This document shows, in pieces, positions 45,374 through 54,889 of a stretch of DNA of 64,000 bases; position 1 is the stretch's first letter, and each line of letters opens with the position of its first letter. A program made the translations under genes and the position numbers. Origin of the DNA: CALDTK01 sp963837005 (GTDB taxonomy: Bacteria; Bacteroidota; Bacteroidia; Chitinophagales; Saprospiraceae); contig CAWIMC010000001.1 in NCBI GenBank assembly GCA_963837005.1, forward strand, positions 1,364,001 to 1,428,000. Direction: 5' to 3'. Under the pieces are notes generated by a model that searched no databases, had not been told where the DNA came from, and saw only the letters and a program-made list of their open reading frames with translations.

Positions 45374-46267
45374 ATGCGCATCCACCGCTCCACCTGCCCC
45401 GCCTGCGACTCGGAGCACGTCCACCCCGTCCTCAAGGCCACCGACCACACGGTCTCCCGCGAGACCTTCGACGTCTGGCAGTGTCTCACCTGTAGCCTCC
45501 GTTTCACGCAAGACGTGCCCGGCCCCGACCACATCGGCAGTTACTACGCCTCCGAGGACTACATCTCGCACTCCAACTCCAGCGCCGGGCTCATCAATGG
45601 CCTCTACCAGCGCGTCCGCTCGATTACGCTTTCGCAAAAACTGTCGCTCGTTCAGTCCGCTACCGAGCTAGAGACTGGGGCGCTCCTCGATGTCGGTTGC
45701 GGCACGGGCGAATTCGCGCACACCATGAAGAGTGCCGGCTGGCGCGTTAAGGCGCTGGAGCCGGATGAGGGCGCGCGGGCTTTCGCCAAAACCAACTACG
45801 GTCTCGATGTTGCCCCTCCTGATCAGCTCTCACAACTCGAAGGCCCCTACGACGCCGTCACCCTCTGGCACGTCCTCGAACACGTGCATGAACTCCACGG
45901 CTACCTCGACCAACTCCACCGACTCATCGGTAAGAGCGGCACCCTCCTCATCGCCGTGCCTAACTACACGAGTCCCGATGGCAAACGGTACGCCGGGGCC
46001 TGGGCCGCCTACGACGTTCCGCGGCACTTGTACCACTTCAGTCCCCCGGCCATGGGTGAGCTACTGGCCCTGCACGGCATCGAGGTTACCGAGATGCGCG
46101 CCATGCCCTTCGATGCCTTCTACGTGAGCATGCTCAGCGAGAAGTACAAAGGCACCGGGCAGCTCGGCCTCGCGAGTGCCGTTCTAAGCGGCCTCAATAC
46201 CTTCACCAGGGGGCGCCAAGACCCGATGAAGAGCAGTTCGGTGATTTACGTGTGTCGGAGAGCCTGA
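45374..46267 (+). CDS. SAM-dependent methyltransferase with N-terminal zinc ribbon
   Basis: About 297 residues. A four-Cys ribbon (TCPACDSEHVHP, VWQCLTCSLRF) precedes a class I methyltransferase fold: motif I LLDVGCGTGEFAHTM, VKALEPDEGARAFAK, post-motif DAVTLWHVLEHVHEL. This arrangement is typical of Methyltransf_11/23 proteins in cell-surface polysaccharide loci; a sugar nucleotidyltransferase follows. A near-consensus box TACCTTTC lies about 10 bases before the ATG. Confidence 0.88.
   Translation: MRIHRSTCPACDSEHVHPVLKATDHTVSRETFDVWQCLTCSLRFTQDVPGPDHIGSYYASEDYISHSNSSAGLINGLYQRVRSITLSQKLSLVQSATELETGALLDVGCGTGEFAHTMKSAGWRVKALEPDEGARAFAKTNYGLDVAPPDQLSQLEGPYDAVTLWHVLEHVHELHGYLDQLHRLIGKSGTLLIAVPNYTSPDGKRYAGAWAAYDVPRHLYHFSPPAMGELLALHGIEVTEMRAMPFDAFYVSMLSEKYKGTGQLGLASAVLSGLNTFTRGRQDPMKSSSVIYVCRRA
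45627..45641 (-). repeat. Dispersed hairpin, stem TGC/GCG, loop GAAA
   Basis: Outer pair T-G. In the methyltransferase gene. Confidence 0.7.
45778..45792 (-). repeat. Dispersed hairpin, stem GGC/GCC, loop GAAA
   Basis: In the methyltransferase gene, read as AFAKT. Confidence 0.85.
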
Positions 46268-46283
46268 GGGCGGTTGGGTTGTG

Positions 46284-46395
46284 TGGTTATTTGATTGATT
46301 GGTTGTTTGGTGGCGAGACCACCTGGACTGGTAGGTTTAATCAATACGACAACTCCCCCACCAATCAACCAAGTAATCAAATAATCAAATAATCA
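46284..46395. repeat. Inverted TTGGTTGTTTG-type repeats
   Basis: GTGGTTATTTGATTGATTGG faces CCAATCAACCAAGTAATCAAA across about 50 bases. Same composition as the repeat at 50494. AT-rich compared with its surroundings. May end the methyltransferase transcript. Confidence 0.6.
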
Positions 46396-46403
46396 ATAAA
46401 CCT

Positions 46404-47396
46404 ATGAAAGCCATCATCCCTATCGCCGGAGCCGGCAAGCGCCTGCGCCCCTTCACCTACACTCAGCCCAAGCCGCTGATCCCGGTGGCTGGCAAGCCGA
46501 TCTTGAGCTTCATCATTGACCAACTGCGCGGCTTTGGAATTGAGGAGTTTGTCTTTGTGCTCGGCTACCTAGGCGATAAGGTTCAGGACTACGTCGAGGA
46601 GCATTACCCCGGTATCGACGCGCAATTCGTCACTCAGGAGGACCGGCGCGGCTCTGGCCACGCGATCTGGCTCGCGAAGGAGGCCATCGGTGACACGCAG
46701 GAGGTTGTGATCGCCTACGGGGACACCTTGCTCGAGGGCCCGATCGAGAAGATCGTCCACTGCGACTGCACCTGCCTGGCCATCAAGCCCGTCGAGGACC
46801 CGCGCCAGTTCGGCATCGTCGAACTCAACGACGACGGCACCGTGCGCCGCATGACCGAGAAGCCGCGGATGCCGAGGGGCAACAATGCCATGGTGGGATT
46901 CTACAAAATCAAAGATTTCACGGCCCTACACGCATCGCTGGGGCAAGTTTTGGCGGAAGCCGTCAACAATAGCGAGGAGATCACCCTTACCGACGGGCTC
47001 ATCAACCTGCTGGACAAGGGCCACGTCATGCACACCGAGCATGTCGACCGTTGGTACGACTGTGGCAACGCCGAGGTGCTGCTCGCTACCAACCAACAAC
47101 TCCTCGACAAGCGCGGCTACGCGGAGAGCACCCTGCCGGCCTTCGACCGCACAATCATCATCCACCCGGTCACGATCGGGAAGGGCTGCCGGATCGCGGA
47201 CGCGATCATCGGACCGCACGCATCTATCGGGGATTACGCCACTATAGAGAAGACGATCGTCCGCGATAGTATCGTGGGTAGGTATGCACAACTATACGAG
47301 TTGAATATTGAGCACTCAATAGTTGGAAACGACACGATCTTAACTGGTCAGCCAAAGACAATTAATGTGGGAGATAATACGCAGTTGAATCTATAG
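46404..47396 (+). CDS. Sugar-1-phosphate nucleotidyltransferase
   Basis: RmlA/GalU-like enzyme of 330 residues that would make an NDP-sugar. N-terminal signature KAIIPIAGAGKRLRPFTYTQPKPLIPVAGKP (nucleotide-binding GxGxRLRP-like), IAYGDTLLEGP (metal Asp) and FGIVELNDDGTV. The C-terminal part is a left-handed beta-helix (KGCRIADAIIGPHASIGDYATI), as in Glmu-like or regulated NTases. Sugar and nucleotide are not determinable. Confidence 0.93.
   Translation: MKAIIPIAGAGKRLRPFTYTQPKPLIPVAGKPILSFIIDQLRGFGIEEFVFVLGYLGDKVQDYVEEHYPGIDAQFVTQEDRRGSGHAIWLAKEAIGDTQEVVIAYGDTLLEGPIEKIVHCDCTCLAIKPVEDPRQFGIVELNDDGTVRRMTEKPRMPRGNNAMVGFYKIKDFTALHASLGQVLAEAVNNSEEITLTDGLINLLDKGHVMHTEHVDRWYDCGNAEVLLATNQQLLDKRGYAESTLPAFDRTIIIHPVTIGKGCRIADAIIGPHASIGDYATIEKTIVRDSIVGRYAQLYELNIEHSIVGNDTILTGQPKTINVGDNTQLNL
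46947..46961 (+). repeat. Dispersed hairpin, stem GGC/GCC, loop GGAA
   Basis: In the nucleotidyltransferase gene, read as VLAEA. Confidence 0.85.
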
Positions 47397-47425
47397 ACAC
47401 GCTTCGAAGAGGATGGCCGTGCTGC

Positions 47426-47440
47426 GGCTTTCGCCAAAAC
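47426..47440 (-). repeat. Dispersed hairpin, stem GGC/GCC, loop GAAA
   Basis: Fourteen bases before the Rpn-type gene. Confidence 0.85.
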
Positions 47441-47453
47441 GTACATTGCCGAG

Positions 47454-48356
47454 ATGGAGAGACCCCTGCACAAATACATCGACCCACTGTCGGATTTTGG
47501 CTTCAAGCGGCTACTATCGCCAGAGACGCGAGAGCAAGATCTGAAGAACTTCCTCAATGCTCTCTTGCCACACAACCGGCAGATCGCTCAGTTGACACCG
47601 CTCGACAAAGAACTTTTGGGGGAGCGCGACACCGAGCGAACGGCGATTTACGACCTGAGTTGCGTCACTTCGACTGGCGTCCGTTTCATTATCGAGATTC
47701 AGCGCTACCGAGACCTGCAGATCCGCCTCAGGCTGCTTTGGTACGGGGCTAGACTATTTAGTCGCGCGGCACGACGTGGGACTGCACCGGGTTTTGAGGC
47801 CATTGAAGTGATCGTGATCGCGATCCTCGAGTTTGCCGAGACACCAGAAACTCCGTACGTGTACTCTGTCGATCTGCAGACCGACTTCGGAACCCGTTGG
47901 ACGAATGGACTTTTGTTTAGAATCGTAAATTTGGCTAACTTCGACAAGTCAGACGAAGAACTCGTTTCGCCGCTTGACCGCTGGCTTTACCTCATCAAAA
48001 ATCTCCATACCATGACCGAGGTCCCCACCGCGCTCCAGCGCGAAGAATTTACTGGTTTTATCTCAAAGGCGGAATACCTGGGCTTGAGCGAGTACGAACA
48101 GGATGTCTACGACGCCGCCTGGATCAAGAGAGTCAAGAGGAAAAGCGAGGACGACACCCTACGGCAAATCGCCGAAGAGGAAGCCGAACGACGGGAGGCC
48201 CGCGGGGAGGCTCGCGGGGAGGCATCCGGCGACCTCAAACGACTCAAAATGGTCGTCCGCGCTTGCGTAGCCAAGGGCATGCCCATCACCGAAATCGCAG
48301 ACTTACTCTCGATCACCGAGGCGCAAGTACACGAGTTGCTGGAGGTGCGGGATTAA
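47454..48356 (+). CDS. Rpn-family recombination-promoting nuclease/putative transposase
   Basis: PD-(D/E)XK_2 protein of 300 residues. The N terminus KYIDPLSDFGFKRLLSPETREQDL and the active-site region AIYDLSCVTSTGVRFIIEIQ (Asp and Glu-x-Gln) fit RpnA-type proteins, which promote RecA-independent recombination or act in phage defence. The C-terminal tail is Glu/Arg-rich with EARGEARGEA repeats and ends in a small HTH-like segment. A dispersed hairpin lies 14 bases before the ATG. Confidence 0.88.
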   Translation: MERPLHKYIDPLSDFGFKRLLSPETREQDLKNFLNALLPHNRQIAQLTPLDKELLGERDTERTAIYDLSCVTSTGVRFIIEIQRYRDLQIRLRLLWYGARLFSRAARRGTAPGFEAIEVIVIAILEFAETPETPYVYSVDLQTDFGTRWTNGLLFRIVNLANFDKSDEELVSPLDRWLYLIKNLHTMTEVPTALQREEFTGFISKAEYLGLSEYEQDVYDAAWIKRVKRKSEDDTLRQIAEEEAERREARGEARGEASGDLKRLKMVVRACVAKGMPITEIADLLSITEAQVHELLEVRD

Positions 48357-48464
48357 AATAGGGAAGTCACTTCTGAGAGCTGGGTCGGCTTATGGGTAAG
48401 CCAGAGCCAAGATCCGACCAGGGCCGATTGCAAAAGGTGGAGTCTCGATAGGCGCACCATACAT

Positions 48465-48827
48465 TTGCGCTGCCCCAGCCCGAAACAGCCGTTACCCCGC
48501 CAGCCTTTGCTGATCTCCGCCTCCAAACGCCTCCTCGACCGCGTCCTTAACAGACGCTCCGCCGCGCCGGACGAGCCCCTGATCCCGGGCCTCAAACCCG
48601 ACTTCGAGTCCGACATCAGGTCCGAGAAACCATTGCGCTCCATCGTCAAGAGCGTCTCCTGGCGCATTATTGGAACCATTGATACAGTTGTTATCTCCTG
48701 GCTCGTGACGGGCGAGATTACGTTGGCCCTATCTATCGGCTCGGTTGAGCTGTTCACGAAAATGTTTCTCTACTTCCTTCATGAGCGCCTCTGGAACGCC
48801 ATGAGCTGGGGCAAAAACAAGTCATGA
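48465..48827 (+). CDS. DUF2061 membrane protein of the sulfate operon
   Basis: About 120 residues (or about 70 if it starts later). Two membrane segments: VKSVSWRIIGTIDTVVISWLVTG and LSIGSVELFTKMFLYFLHERLW. DUF2061 proteins are often found beside cysC/cysN genes, and here the stop overlaps the cysH ATG, so a role in sulfate activation is likely but unproven. The start is unclear; TTG at 48465 is the earliest. Confidence 0.8.
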   Translation: MRCPSPKQPLPRQPLLISASKRLLDRVLNRRSAAPDEPLIPGLKPDFESDIRSEKPLRSIVKSVSWRIIGTIDTVVISWLVTGEITLALSIGSVELFTKMFLYFLHERLWNAMSWGKNKS

Positions 48828-49442
48828 CTCCCGAAACCCTCCCCGGTATCAACGCCGCCCTCCACACCAAATCGCCCGCCGAAGTGATCGCCTGGGCGCT
48901 GTCGCACACCGAGCGCCCCGTGCTCACGACCAACTTCCGCCCCTACGAAGTCGCCATCCTGCATGCCGTCACCCGCGTATGCCTCCAGCATCCCCGTCAT
49001 CTGGTGCGACACTGGCTACAACACGCCCTTCACCTACCGCCATGCCGAGGACCTCATCGAGCGCCTCGGACTCAACGTGCACCTCTACGTTCCCGCGCAG
49101 ACGGCCGCCCACCGCGATGTGACGATGGGCATCCCCGACGTGGACGACCCGCGTCACGCCGCCTTCACCGATCAGGTCAAACTCGAGCCCTTCCGCCGCG
49201 CCATAGCCGAGCTCCAGCCCGATGGGTGGTTTACGAACCTTCGCAAAGGCCAGACGGCCCTGCGTGACTCGCTCGACATCGTGAGCCTCGGTACCGACGG
49301 CGTCCTCAAGGTGAGCCCCTTCTACCACTACTCCGACACCGACCTCGACGCCTACCTGGCCGAGCATGACCTCCCTAACGAAGACCGCTACTACGACCCC
49401 ACCAAGGCCCTCACCAACCGGGAGTGCGGCCTCCACACTTGA
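48824..49442 (+). CDS. cysH: Phosphoadenylyl-sulfate (or APS) reductase, frame broken
   Basis: Reduces activated sulfate to sulfite. About 205 residues when joined: EVIAWALSHTERPVLTTNFRPYE (PP-loop position), then the frame changes near 48975 and continues as ASSIPVIWCDTGYNTPFTYR, DGWFTNLRKGQTALRD, and ends in NRECGLHT, the conserved ECG(I/L)H active-site tail. Short of the extra cysteines that clearly mark APS reductases, so the exact substrate is open. Overlaps the DUF2061 gene by ATGA. Confidence 0.9.
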
Positions 49443-49472
49443 GCTACCGCGCCGACCCACCCCACCAAAGGC

Positions 49473-49540
49473 GTTGCTGGCCCGAGGACGGGTCGCCCGT
49501 GAGCACAAGGCGAACGGTGACCCGTCCCTGGGCCAGCAAC
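49473..49540. repeat. Inverted repeat between cysH and cysD
   Basis: GTTGCTGGCCC-GA-GGACGGGTC pairs with GACCCGTCC-CT-GGGCCAGCAAC, 20 of 22 positions complementary, loop 24 bases. It is followed by short CCCCAAAG direct repeats up to the cysD ATG. Possible processing or attenuation site inside the operon. Confidence 0.75.
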
Positions 49541-49596
49541 GCCAAGCCCAAAGCCCCAAAAGTCCCAACCGCCTGAACCCCAAAGCCCCAAAGCCC

Positions 49597-50493
49597 ATGA
49601 GCGCCACCCCTAGCCCTCTCCAACACGAGGCCATCTATATCATCCGTGAGGTCGCGGCTCAGTTCGAACGCCCGGTCTTGCTCTTCTCGGGCGGGAAGGA
49701 CTCCATCACGCTCGTGCACCTGGCGCGCAAGGCCTTCTGGCCAGCCAAAATCCCCTTCCCGCTGCTACATATCGACACCGGGCACAACTTCCCGGAGACG
49801 ATCGAATTTCGCGACAAGCTCGTGGCCGAGTACGGGCTCGACCTGATCGTGCGCCACGTGCAGGACTCGATCGACGCCGGGAAGGTGGTCGAGGAGAGCG
49901 GCAAGTACGCGAGCCGCAACCTGCTGCAGACCACGACCTTGCTCGATGCGATCGAGGAATTCAAGTTCGACGCCTGCATCGGGGGCGCGCGCCGCGACGA
50001 GGAGAAGGCCCGCGCGAAGGAGCGCATCTTCAGCGTGCGCGACGACTTCGGCAGTTGGGACGAGAAGAACCAGCGCCCCGAACTCTTCGACATGCTCAAC
50101 GGCCAGATTGACCTCGGACAGAACGTACGCTGCTTCCCGATCTCGAACTGGACCGAGCTAGACGTGTGGAACTTCATCGAGCAGGACGCGATCGAGATTC
50201 CTTCGATTTATTTCGCACACCCTCGCCAGACTTTCATGCGGGATGGCCTGATCTGGTCCGCCGAGGACGATGTTGTATTCCGGGCGGATAATGAGGTGGT
50301 AGAAGAGCGGATCGTGCGCTTTCGCACCGTCGGCGACATGAGCTGTACAGCGGCAGTCAATTCCCACGCCGACACCATCACGAGCGTCGTGGCCGAGATA
50401 CGCGAGTCTAAAATCTCCGAGCGCGGCGCCCGCATCGACGACAAACGCTCCGAGGCGGCGATGGAGAAGCGCAAGCAGCAGGGGTATTTCTGA
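49597..50493 (+). CDS. cysD: Sulfate adenylyltransferase subunit 2
   Basis: PP-loop ATP pyrophosphatase half of ATP sulfurylase, 298 residues. The signature VLLFSGGKDSITLVHLARKA, HIDTGHNFPETIEFRD, and GGARRDEEKARAKER are all present; the C terminus AMEKRKQQGYF is typical. The start is the ATG after the CCCCAAAG repeats. No frame break. Confidence 0.96.
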   Translation: MSATPSPLQHEAIYIIREVAAQFERPVLLFSGGKDSITLVHLARKAFWPAKIPFPLLHIDTGHNFPETIEFRDKLVAEYGLDLIVRHVQDSIDAGKVVEESGKYASRNLLQTTTLLDAIEEFKFDACIGGARRDEEKARAKERIFSVRDDFGSWDEKNQRPELFDMLNGQIDLGQNVRCFPISNWTELDVWNFIEQDAIEIPSIYFAHPRQTFMRDGLIWSAEDDVVFRADNEVVEERIVRFRTVGDMSCTAAVNSHADTITSVVAEIRESKISERGARIDDKRSEAAMEKRKQQGYF

Positions 50494-50600
50494 TTGGTTG
50501 TTTGATGATTTGGTTGAATGGTTGTTTGATTGCAAAACGCCCCTACCAAATAACCAACCAACCAATTAACCAAACAACCAACCAACCTCGAAACCAACCC
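50494..50600. repeat. Inverted TTGGTTGTTTG repeats between cysD and cysN
   Basis: Repeated TGGTTGTTTGAT units at 50495-50530 face AACCAACCAACCAATTAACC units at 50550-50586. AT-rich. Similar to the block at 46284, so this is a repeat family, not a unique operator. Confidence 0.6.
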
Positions 50601-50604
50601 TTCA

Positions 50605-51880
50605 ATGTCCGATCCCTCCCCCGGCCTCCTCAAAATAGCCACCGCCGGATCCGTTGACGACGGGAAGTCGACCCTTATCGGGCGCTTGCTCTACGACACG
50701 AAATCACTCACCGACGACAAGCTCGAGGCCATCGAGCGCACCTCGAAACAGAAGGGCTACGACTATCTCGACTTTTCGCTGGCGACGGACGGGCTCGTGG
50801 CCGAGCGCGAGCAGGGCATCACTATTGACGTGGCACACATCTACTTCTCGACGCCGCGCAAGAGCTTCATCATCGCCGATACCCCGGGCCACGTCGAGTA
50901 CACGCGCAACATGGTGACCGGCGCTTCGACCTCGCAGGCGGCCATCATCCTGATTGATGCGCGCAAGGGCGTCATCGAGCAGACCTACCGCCACTACTTC
51001 ATCAATAATCTGCTGCTCGTCGACGAGGTCGTCGTGGCGATTAACAAGATGGATTTGGTAAGTTTTGACGAAAGTCGATTTATTCAGATCAAGGCTGATT
51101 TCGAGCAGCTTACGCTAAAACGCGCTTACGGTCACCAGCGGATCACGTTCATTCCGGTGAGCGCGCTGCTCGGCGACAACGTCGTGGACGCTTCGGGGAA
51201 GATGGACTGGTACGACGGTCCGACGCTGTTGCACTACCTTGAGTCTTTGGACACGCAACACGAGCGCGAGGGCGAACGGAGCCGTTTCGTGGTGCAGTCG
51301 GTGATCCGGCCGAAGACGGAGGAGTTCCACGACTTCAGGGGTTTTGCCGGAAGGCTATACGGCGCGCCGCTGCGGGTCGGGGACGCCGTCACGGTGCTGC
51401 CGTCGATGCGGGAGTCGCGGGTGAAGTCGATCCACTTTGCCCACCGGTCGCTCGCCGAGGCAACGCACATGGCCTCGGTCACGGTGAGTCTCGCCGACGA
51501 GGTCAACGTGAGCCGCGGCGACCTGATCGTCCGCAGTGGCGAGGGCCCCGTAGCCCGCAAGAAGATCCGAGCGACGATCGTCTGGATGGACGCACAGCCC
51601 CTGCGCGCGGGCGATAAGTTCACACTGCAACACGGGGTAAATCGTGTTTTGGCGAAAGCCGCAACTCTCCTCACCCACGTCAAGCCCGACTACTCCGGCG
51701 AGGAGGACCGGCGTTACCGCACTCGGCCTCAACGACATGGGTGATGTCGAATTCGTGCTCAACAAGCCCATCTACGCTGATCCCTTCGTGGAGCACCGCA
51801 GCAACGGCGCCTTCATCCTCATCTCTCCAACGACGAATCATACGGCGGGGGTGGGATTCGTGAGGGCGGACAGGGACTAG
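50605..51880 (+). CDS. cysN: Sulfate adenylyltransferase subunit 1 (GTPase), frame broken
   Basis: GTPase half of ATP sulfurylase, about 425 residues when joined. G1 TAGSVDDGKSTLIGRLLYD, G3 IADTPGHVEYTRN, G4 VVAINKMDLVSF. The frame changes near 51715, in the last domain (HVKPDYSGEED / VTALGLNDMGDVEFVLNKP), and the restored tail ends GVGFVRADRD. No CysC kinase domain is fused. Four dispersed hairpins lie in this gene, two of them 45 bases apart and facing each other. Confidence 0.94.
51062..51076 (+). repeat. Dispersed hairpin, stem GAC/GTC, loop GAAA
   Basis: Compensatory middle pair. In cysN. Confidence 0.8.
51107..51121 (-). repeat. Dispersed hairpin, stem AGC/GCT, loop GTAA
   Basis: Compensatory outer pair. 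In cysN, facing the copy 45 bases before. Confidence 0.8.
51341..51355 (+). repeat. Dispersed hairpin, stem GCC/GGC, loop GGAA
   Basis: In cysN. Confidence 0.85.
51646..51660 (+). repeat. Dispersed hairpin, stem GGC/GCC, loop GAAA
   Basis: In cysN, read as VLAKA. Confidence 0.85.
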
Positions 51881-51979
51881 GGAATCGGGTGCCCCATCGG
51901 AGCGTTCATTTTGAGACGCCGCAGGCTGGCGTGACGATCTAACTCGGGACTGCTACGCCGATCAGGATGGCGATCTCGC

Positions 51980-54782
51980 CTACCAATGCCCCAACACGGC
52001 GCGGCGACTAGCATCCGGCTGGAGCACTGCCACCGCGTACGTCCCGCTCAACAATCCCGCCGGCAGCTCCAGTGTGCCGCCGGCAGACGGTGCCCACGAG
52101 GTTTCCCACAGCAGTTGTCCGCTCATCGCGTATACCATGACTTTGTGCTGCCCTTGGAGCGGATTCTCGATGGCGAGTCGGCGCGCACCGTCGTTGCCGT
52201 AGCGAATGCTGAGTCCTGGTTCGTGGCCTTTCGGCAAAACATCCCTTACGCCGACCAGGGCCTTGGAGTCGCTGCGCAATCGGACAGCCAGCACGGCCCC
52301 CGAGCTGGTCCCGGCGTAGACGAGGTTGCCGTCCGGGGTTTGGGTCATGAGGTTGCCGACCAGGTTGAAGGAGGCTTCGATGAGCATGCGGTCGCCCACT
52401 TGGACGATGAAGTCGGTGGACCACCCGATGCCGTTCGGCCCCCAGGTCGGGTCGAGTTCGCCGTTCGGCAAGAAGCGGAAGACGTACCAATTGCTGTTGT
52501 TGAACGTCCGGGCCGAGAGCAGCAGCTTGCCGTCGGGCTGGACGAGCCACTGGCTCACGGTGCTGGCGGCGCTGTTGCGGGTGAAGAACGGGATGCGCGC
52601 CGGTCCGTTCTCGAAGCCGGGGGCGGGCCGACCGTCCCCGTCGAGTACGGCCACGAAGCCCTCCTGGGTCGTCTCGCCGTTGATGAGGAGTCCGCCACGC
52701 GCATCTGCGCCCAGGTGTATCTCCGCCTTCGCGAAACCGTCTCCCCGCAGGACGTAGGTCGCGAGCCCGTTCTGGCCGAAGGTCTCGTCCAACTTACCGC
52801 TCGGCAACAGCCGACTCACCAGTAGCGCGGCGGAGCCGGCGGAGGCCCCCAGCGAAACGAGGTAGACTCCGCCATTTGCTGCCCCGAGGGTACCGACGAT
52901 GCTCCCGTTGGGCGACCGGTATTCGCCGTTGGTGCCGAAGGCTTGGTCCACCTGGCCGGCGGGCGTGATGCGCTGCAGGACGGTCTGATTGACGGAGCTT
53001 ACCGTGCGACCCGCCACGAAAAGGCCACCGTCCGGCTGGAGGTAGAGCCCCTCGAAGATGCGCAGGGCGGGCAGCGCCAGGAAGCCGCTATTGCCCCACG
53101 TGGCAACGAGTTTGCCGGTGGCGTCGACGCGACGCACGCGCATCGAGTCTTTGAAGCGACCCGCGCCCGAGCCAACGTACAACCCGTCCCCGTCCAACTC
53201 CACCCCGAACGTGCGCTCCTCGCCGATGGGGACGGCGTACCGAAGGGCATCCGGGCCGGAGGTGGCCGAGCGGCCGTCCCGCCCGTAGTCAAACACGGCG
53301 ATGCTGCGCTCCGGGCCACGGGAAGCATCTACGTCGTAGACGACGCGCCTCGATCCGTCCGCAACGACGCGCTGCGCGAATGCACGCTGGGCGTAGTAGA
53401 GTCGGTTCTCGGTGGAGAAGGCGAGGCCGGCAAACTGTGGTCCGCCGTAGCCGCGGTCTACGCTGCCGAGGTAGTTGCCGGCTGCCGGTAGGCCGGAAGT
53501 GAGGTAGCGCTGGATACTCGTAGCTGGCGTTGCGAGTGGCATTCTCGGCGGCGAAGAGGTAGAAGCGCTCCGTGGCGACATCGAAGCCCTCGATAGACCG
53601 TCTGCTAACCTCGGCGCTGCTCCCGTAGACTACGCGACTGCCGCCGCCGCGACTCTGGTCCAGTGCTCCATTCGATGTTACCGCGAAGGCCGCCCGCTGG
53701 ATGTTGTCATCGGTATCCACCCAAACGCCACCGTTGGCGCGGGCGAAGATCTTGTTGGGGCTGAGGGTGGTGCCGGTGCCGATGGTGTAGGCCAGTCCCT
53801 TCGTGCCCCAGGCCAGATCAATCTTCCCCGAAGTACCTAACTTCATCACGGGCAAATACGTCGTGTCGCGATTGCCGCGCGGGGCATCCTGCGGGAGGGC
53901 CGCTAAGTAGTATCCGCCGCCCGCGGCGGCCACGATAGATTGGCGGAGGTTATTCGCGAACGTGCGGACGCGAAAACGGGTAGATCCTGCGGTGCCGAAG
54001 CTCAGGTCGAGGGCGCCACTCGGCAGGCGCCGCTCGATGCTGAAGGAGTCGTTGTTGACGATGGAGCGCACGAGCCCGCCGTCGGTTTCGCGGACCAGTC
54101 CGTTGGTGCGGGCGTTGCCGACGAAGCCAAAGGGCAGCAATTGCAGCCCTGCACCGGCCGCCGCAGCATCGAGCGTCCCATCGGGTTTGAGGTTGAGCCA
54201 GTAGTCGAAGCTCCCGTCGTTGTTGCGGACGCTCCCCAGCAGCACGGCGAGCCCACCGTCGGCGCGGCCGAAGCCGGTCATGCTGCCGGAGAAGTTGGTG
54301 ACCGGGACGCCGTTGCGGTCCTTGAGGTCGAAGGTGAGCTTTCCGTTGGTCCCGAAGCTGGCGTCTACGGTGCCGTCGGCGCGGTAGGCGTAGACGAAAA
54401 TCTCGGTCGCGTTGCGGCGGTTGCCGACGAGGAAGAAGCCGCCGTCGGGTCGGATCGCGAGGGAGTAGCCGAGGAAAAAGTCAGCCGTCGGGCGGGGGAC
54501 GCTCACGGGCGCGCCGCCGTTGACGGTAGCCAGGGGCTTGCCGTCTGGGTCGAGCACGGCGACGAGCACGTTGCCGGTCCGCTCCTCGAGTTCGTAGGCG
54601 TAGAGTCGTCCGGCGCCGAACTCGACTCTGCGAAAAGCCGCGATGGCCTTGGCGAGACCGATCTCCGCGTAGGTGACCTCGCCGTCGCCGCCGCCGAAGG
54701 TTTTGTCGAGAAGGGACTGCTGGGCATCCGCGCCGATTGCGAAGAGGGTGAGGAGGGCGAGGGTGTAGAGGCTTCGCTTCAT
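51980..54782 (-). CDS. Secreted delta-60-repeat protein with T9SS-like tail, frame broken
   Basis: About 930 residues. Signal peptide (LYTLALLTLFAIGADAQ), then many delta-60 repeats with the pattern of Asp-Gly followed by SFGTNGK or similar (ADGTVDASFGTNGKL, PSGALDLSFGTAG, PNGELDPTWGPNG), which likely form a propeller. The C terminus (NPLQGQHKVMVYAMSGQLLWE, LSGTYAVAVLQPD) resembles type IX sorting domains, so the protein is probably exported and anchored at the surface. The frame changes near 53520. Ligand unknown. Confidence 0.85.
52226..52240 (-). repeat. Dispersed hairpin, stem GCC/GGC, loop GAAA
   Basis: In the delta-60 gene, read as VLPKG. Confidence 0.85.
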
Positions 54783-54809
54783 GAGGTCCGGGTTTGTTAG
54801 CAAAGTTGG

Positions 54810-54824
54810 GTTTTGCCGAAAGGC
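54810..54824 (+). repeat. Dispersed hairpin, stem GCC/GGC, loop GAAA
   Basis: Between the delta-60 and hydrolase genes. Confidence 0.85.
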
Positions 54825-54889
54825 GACACCATACGATGACCTGCGTATTCCGGGCACACAAAGCCCGACCCCGAACGTTAGAGACCTCG

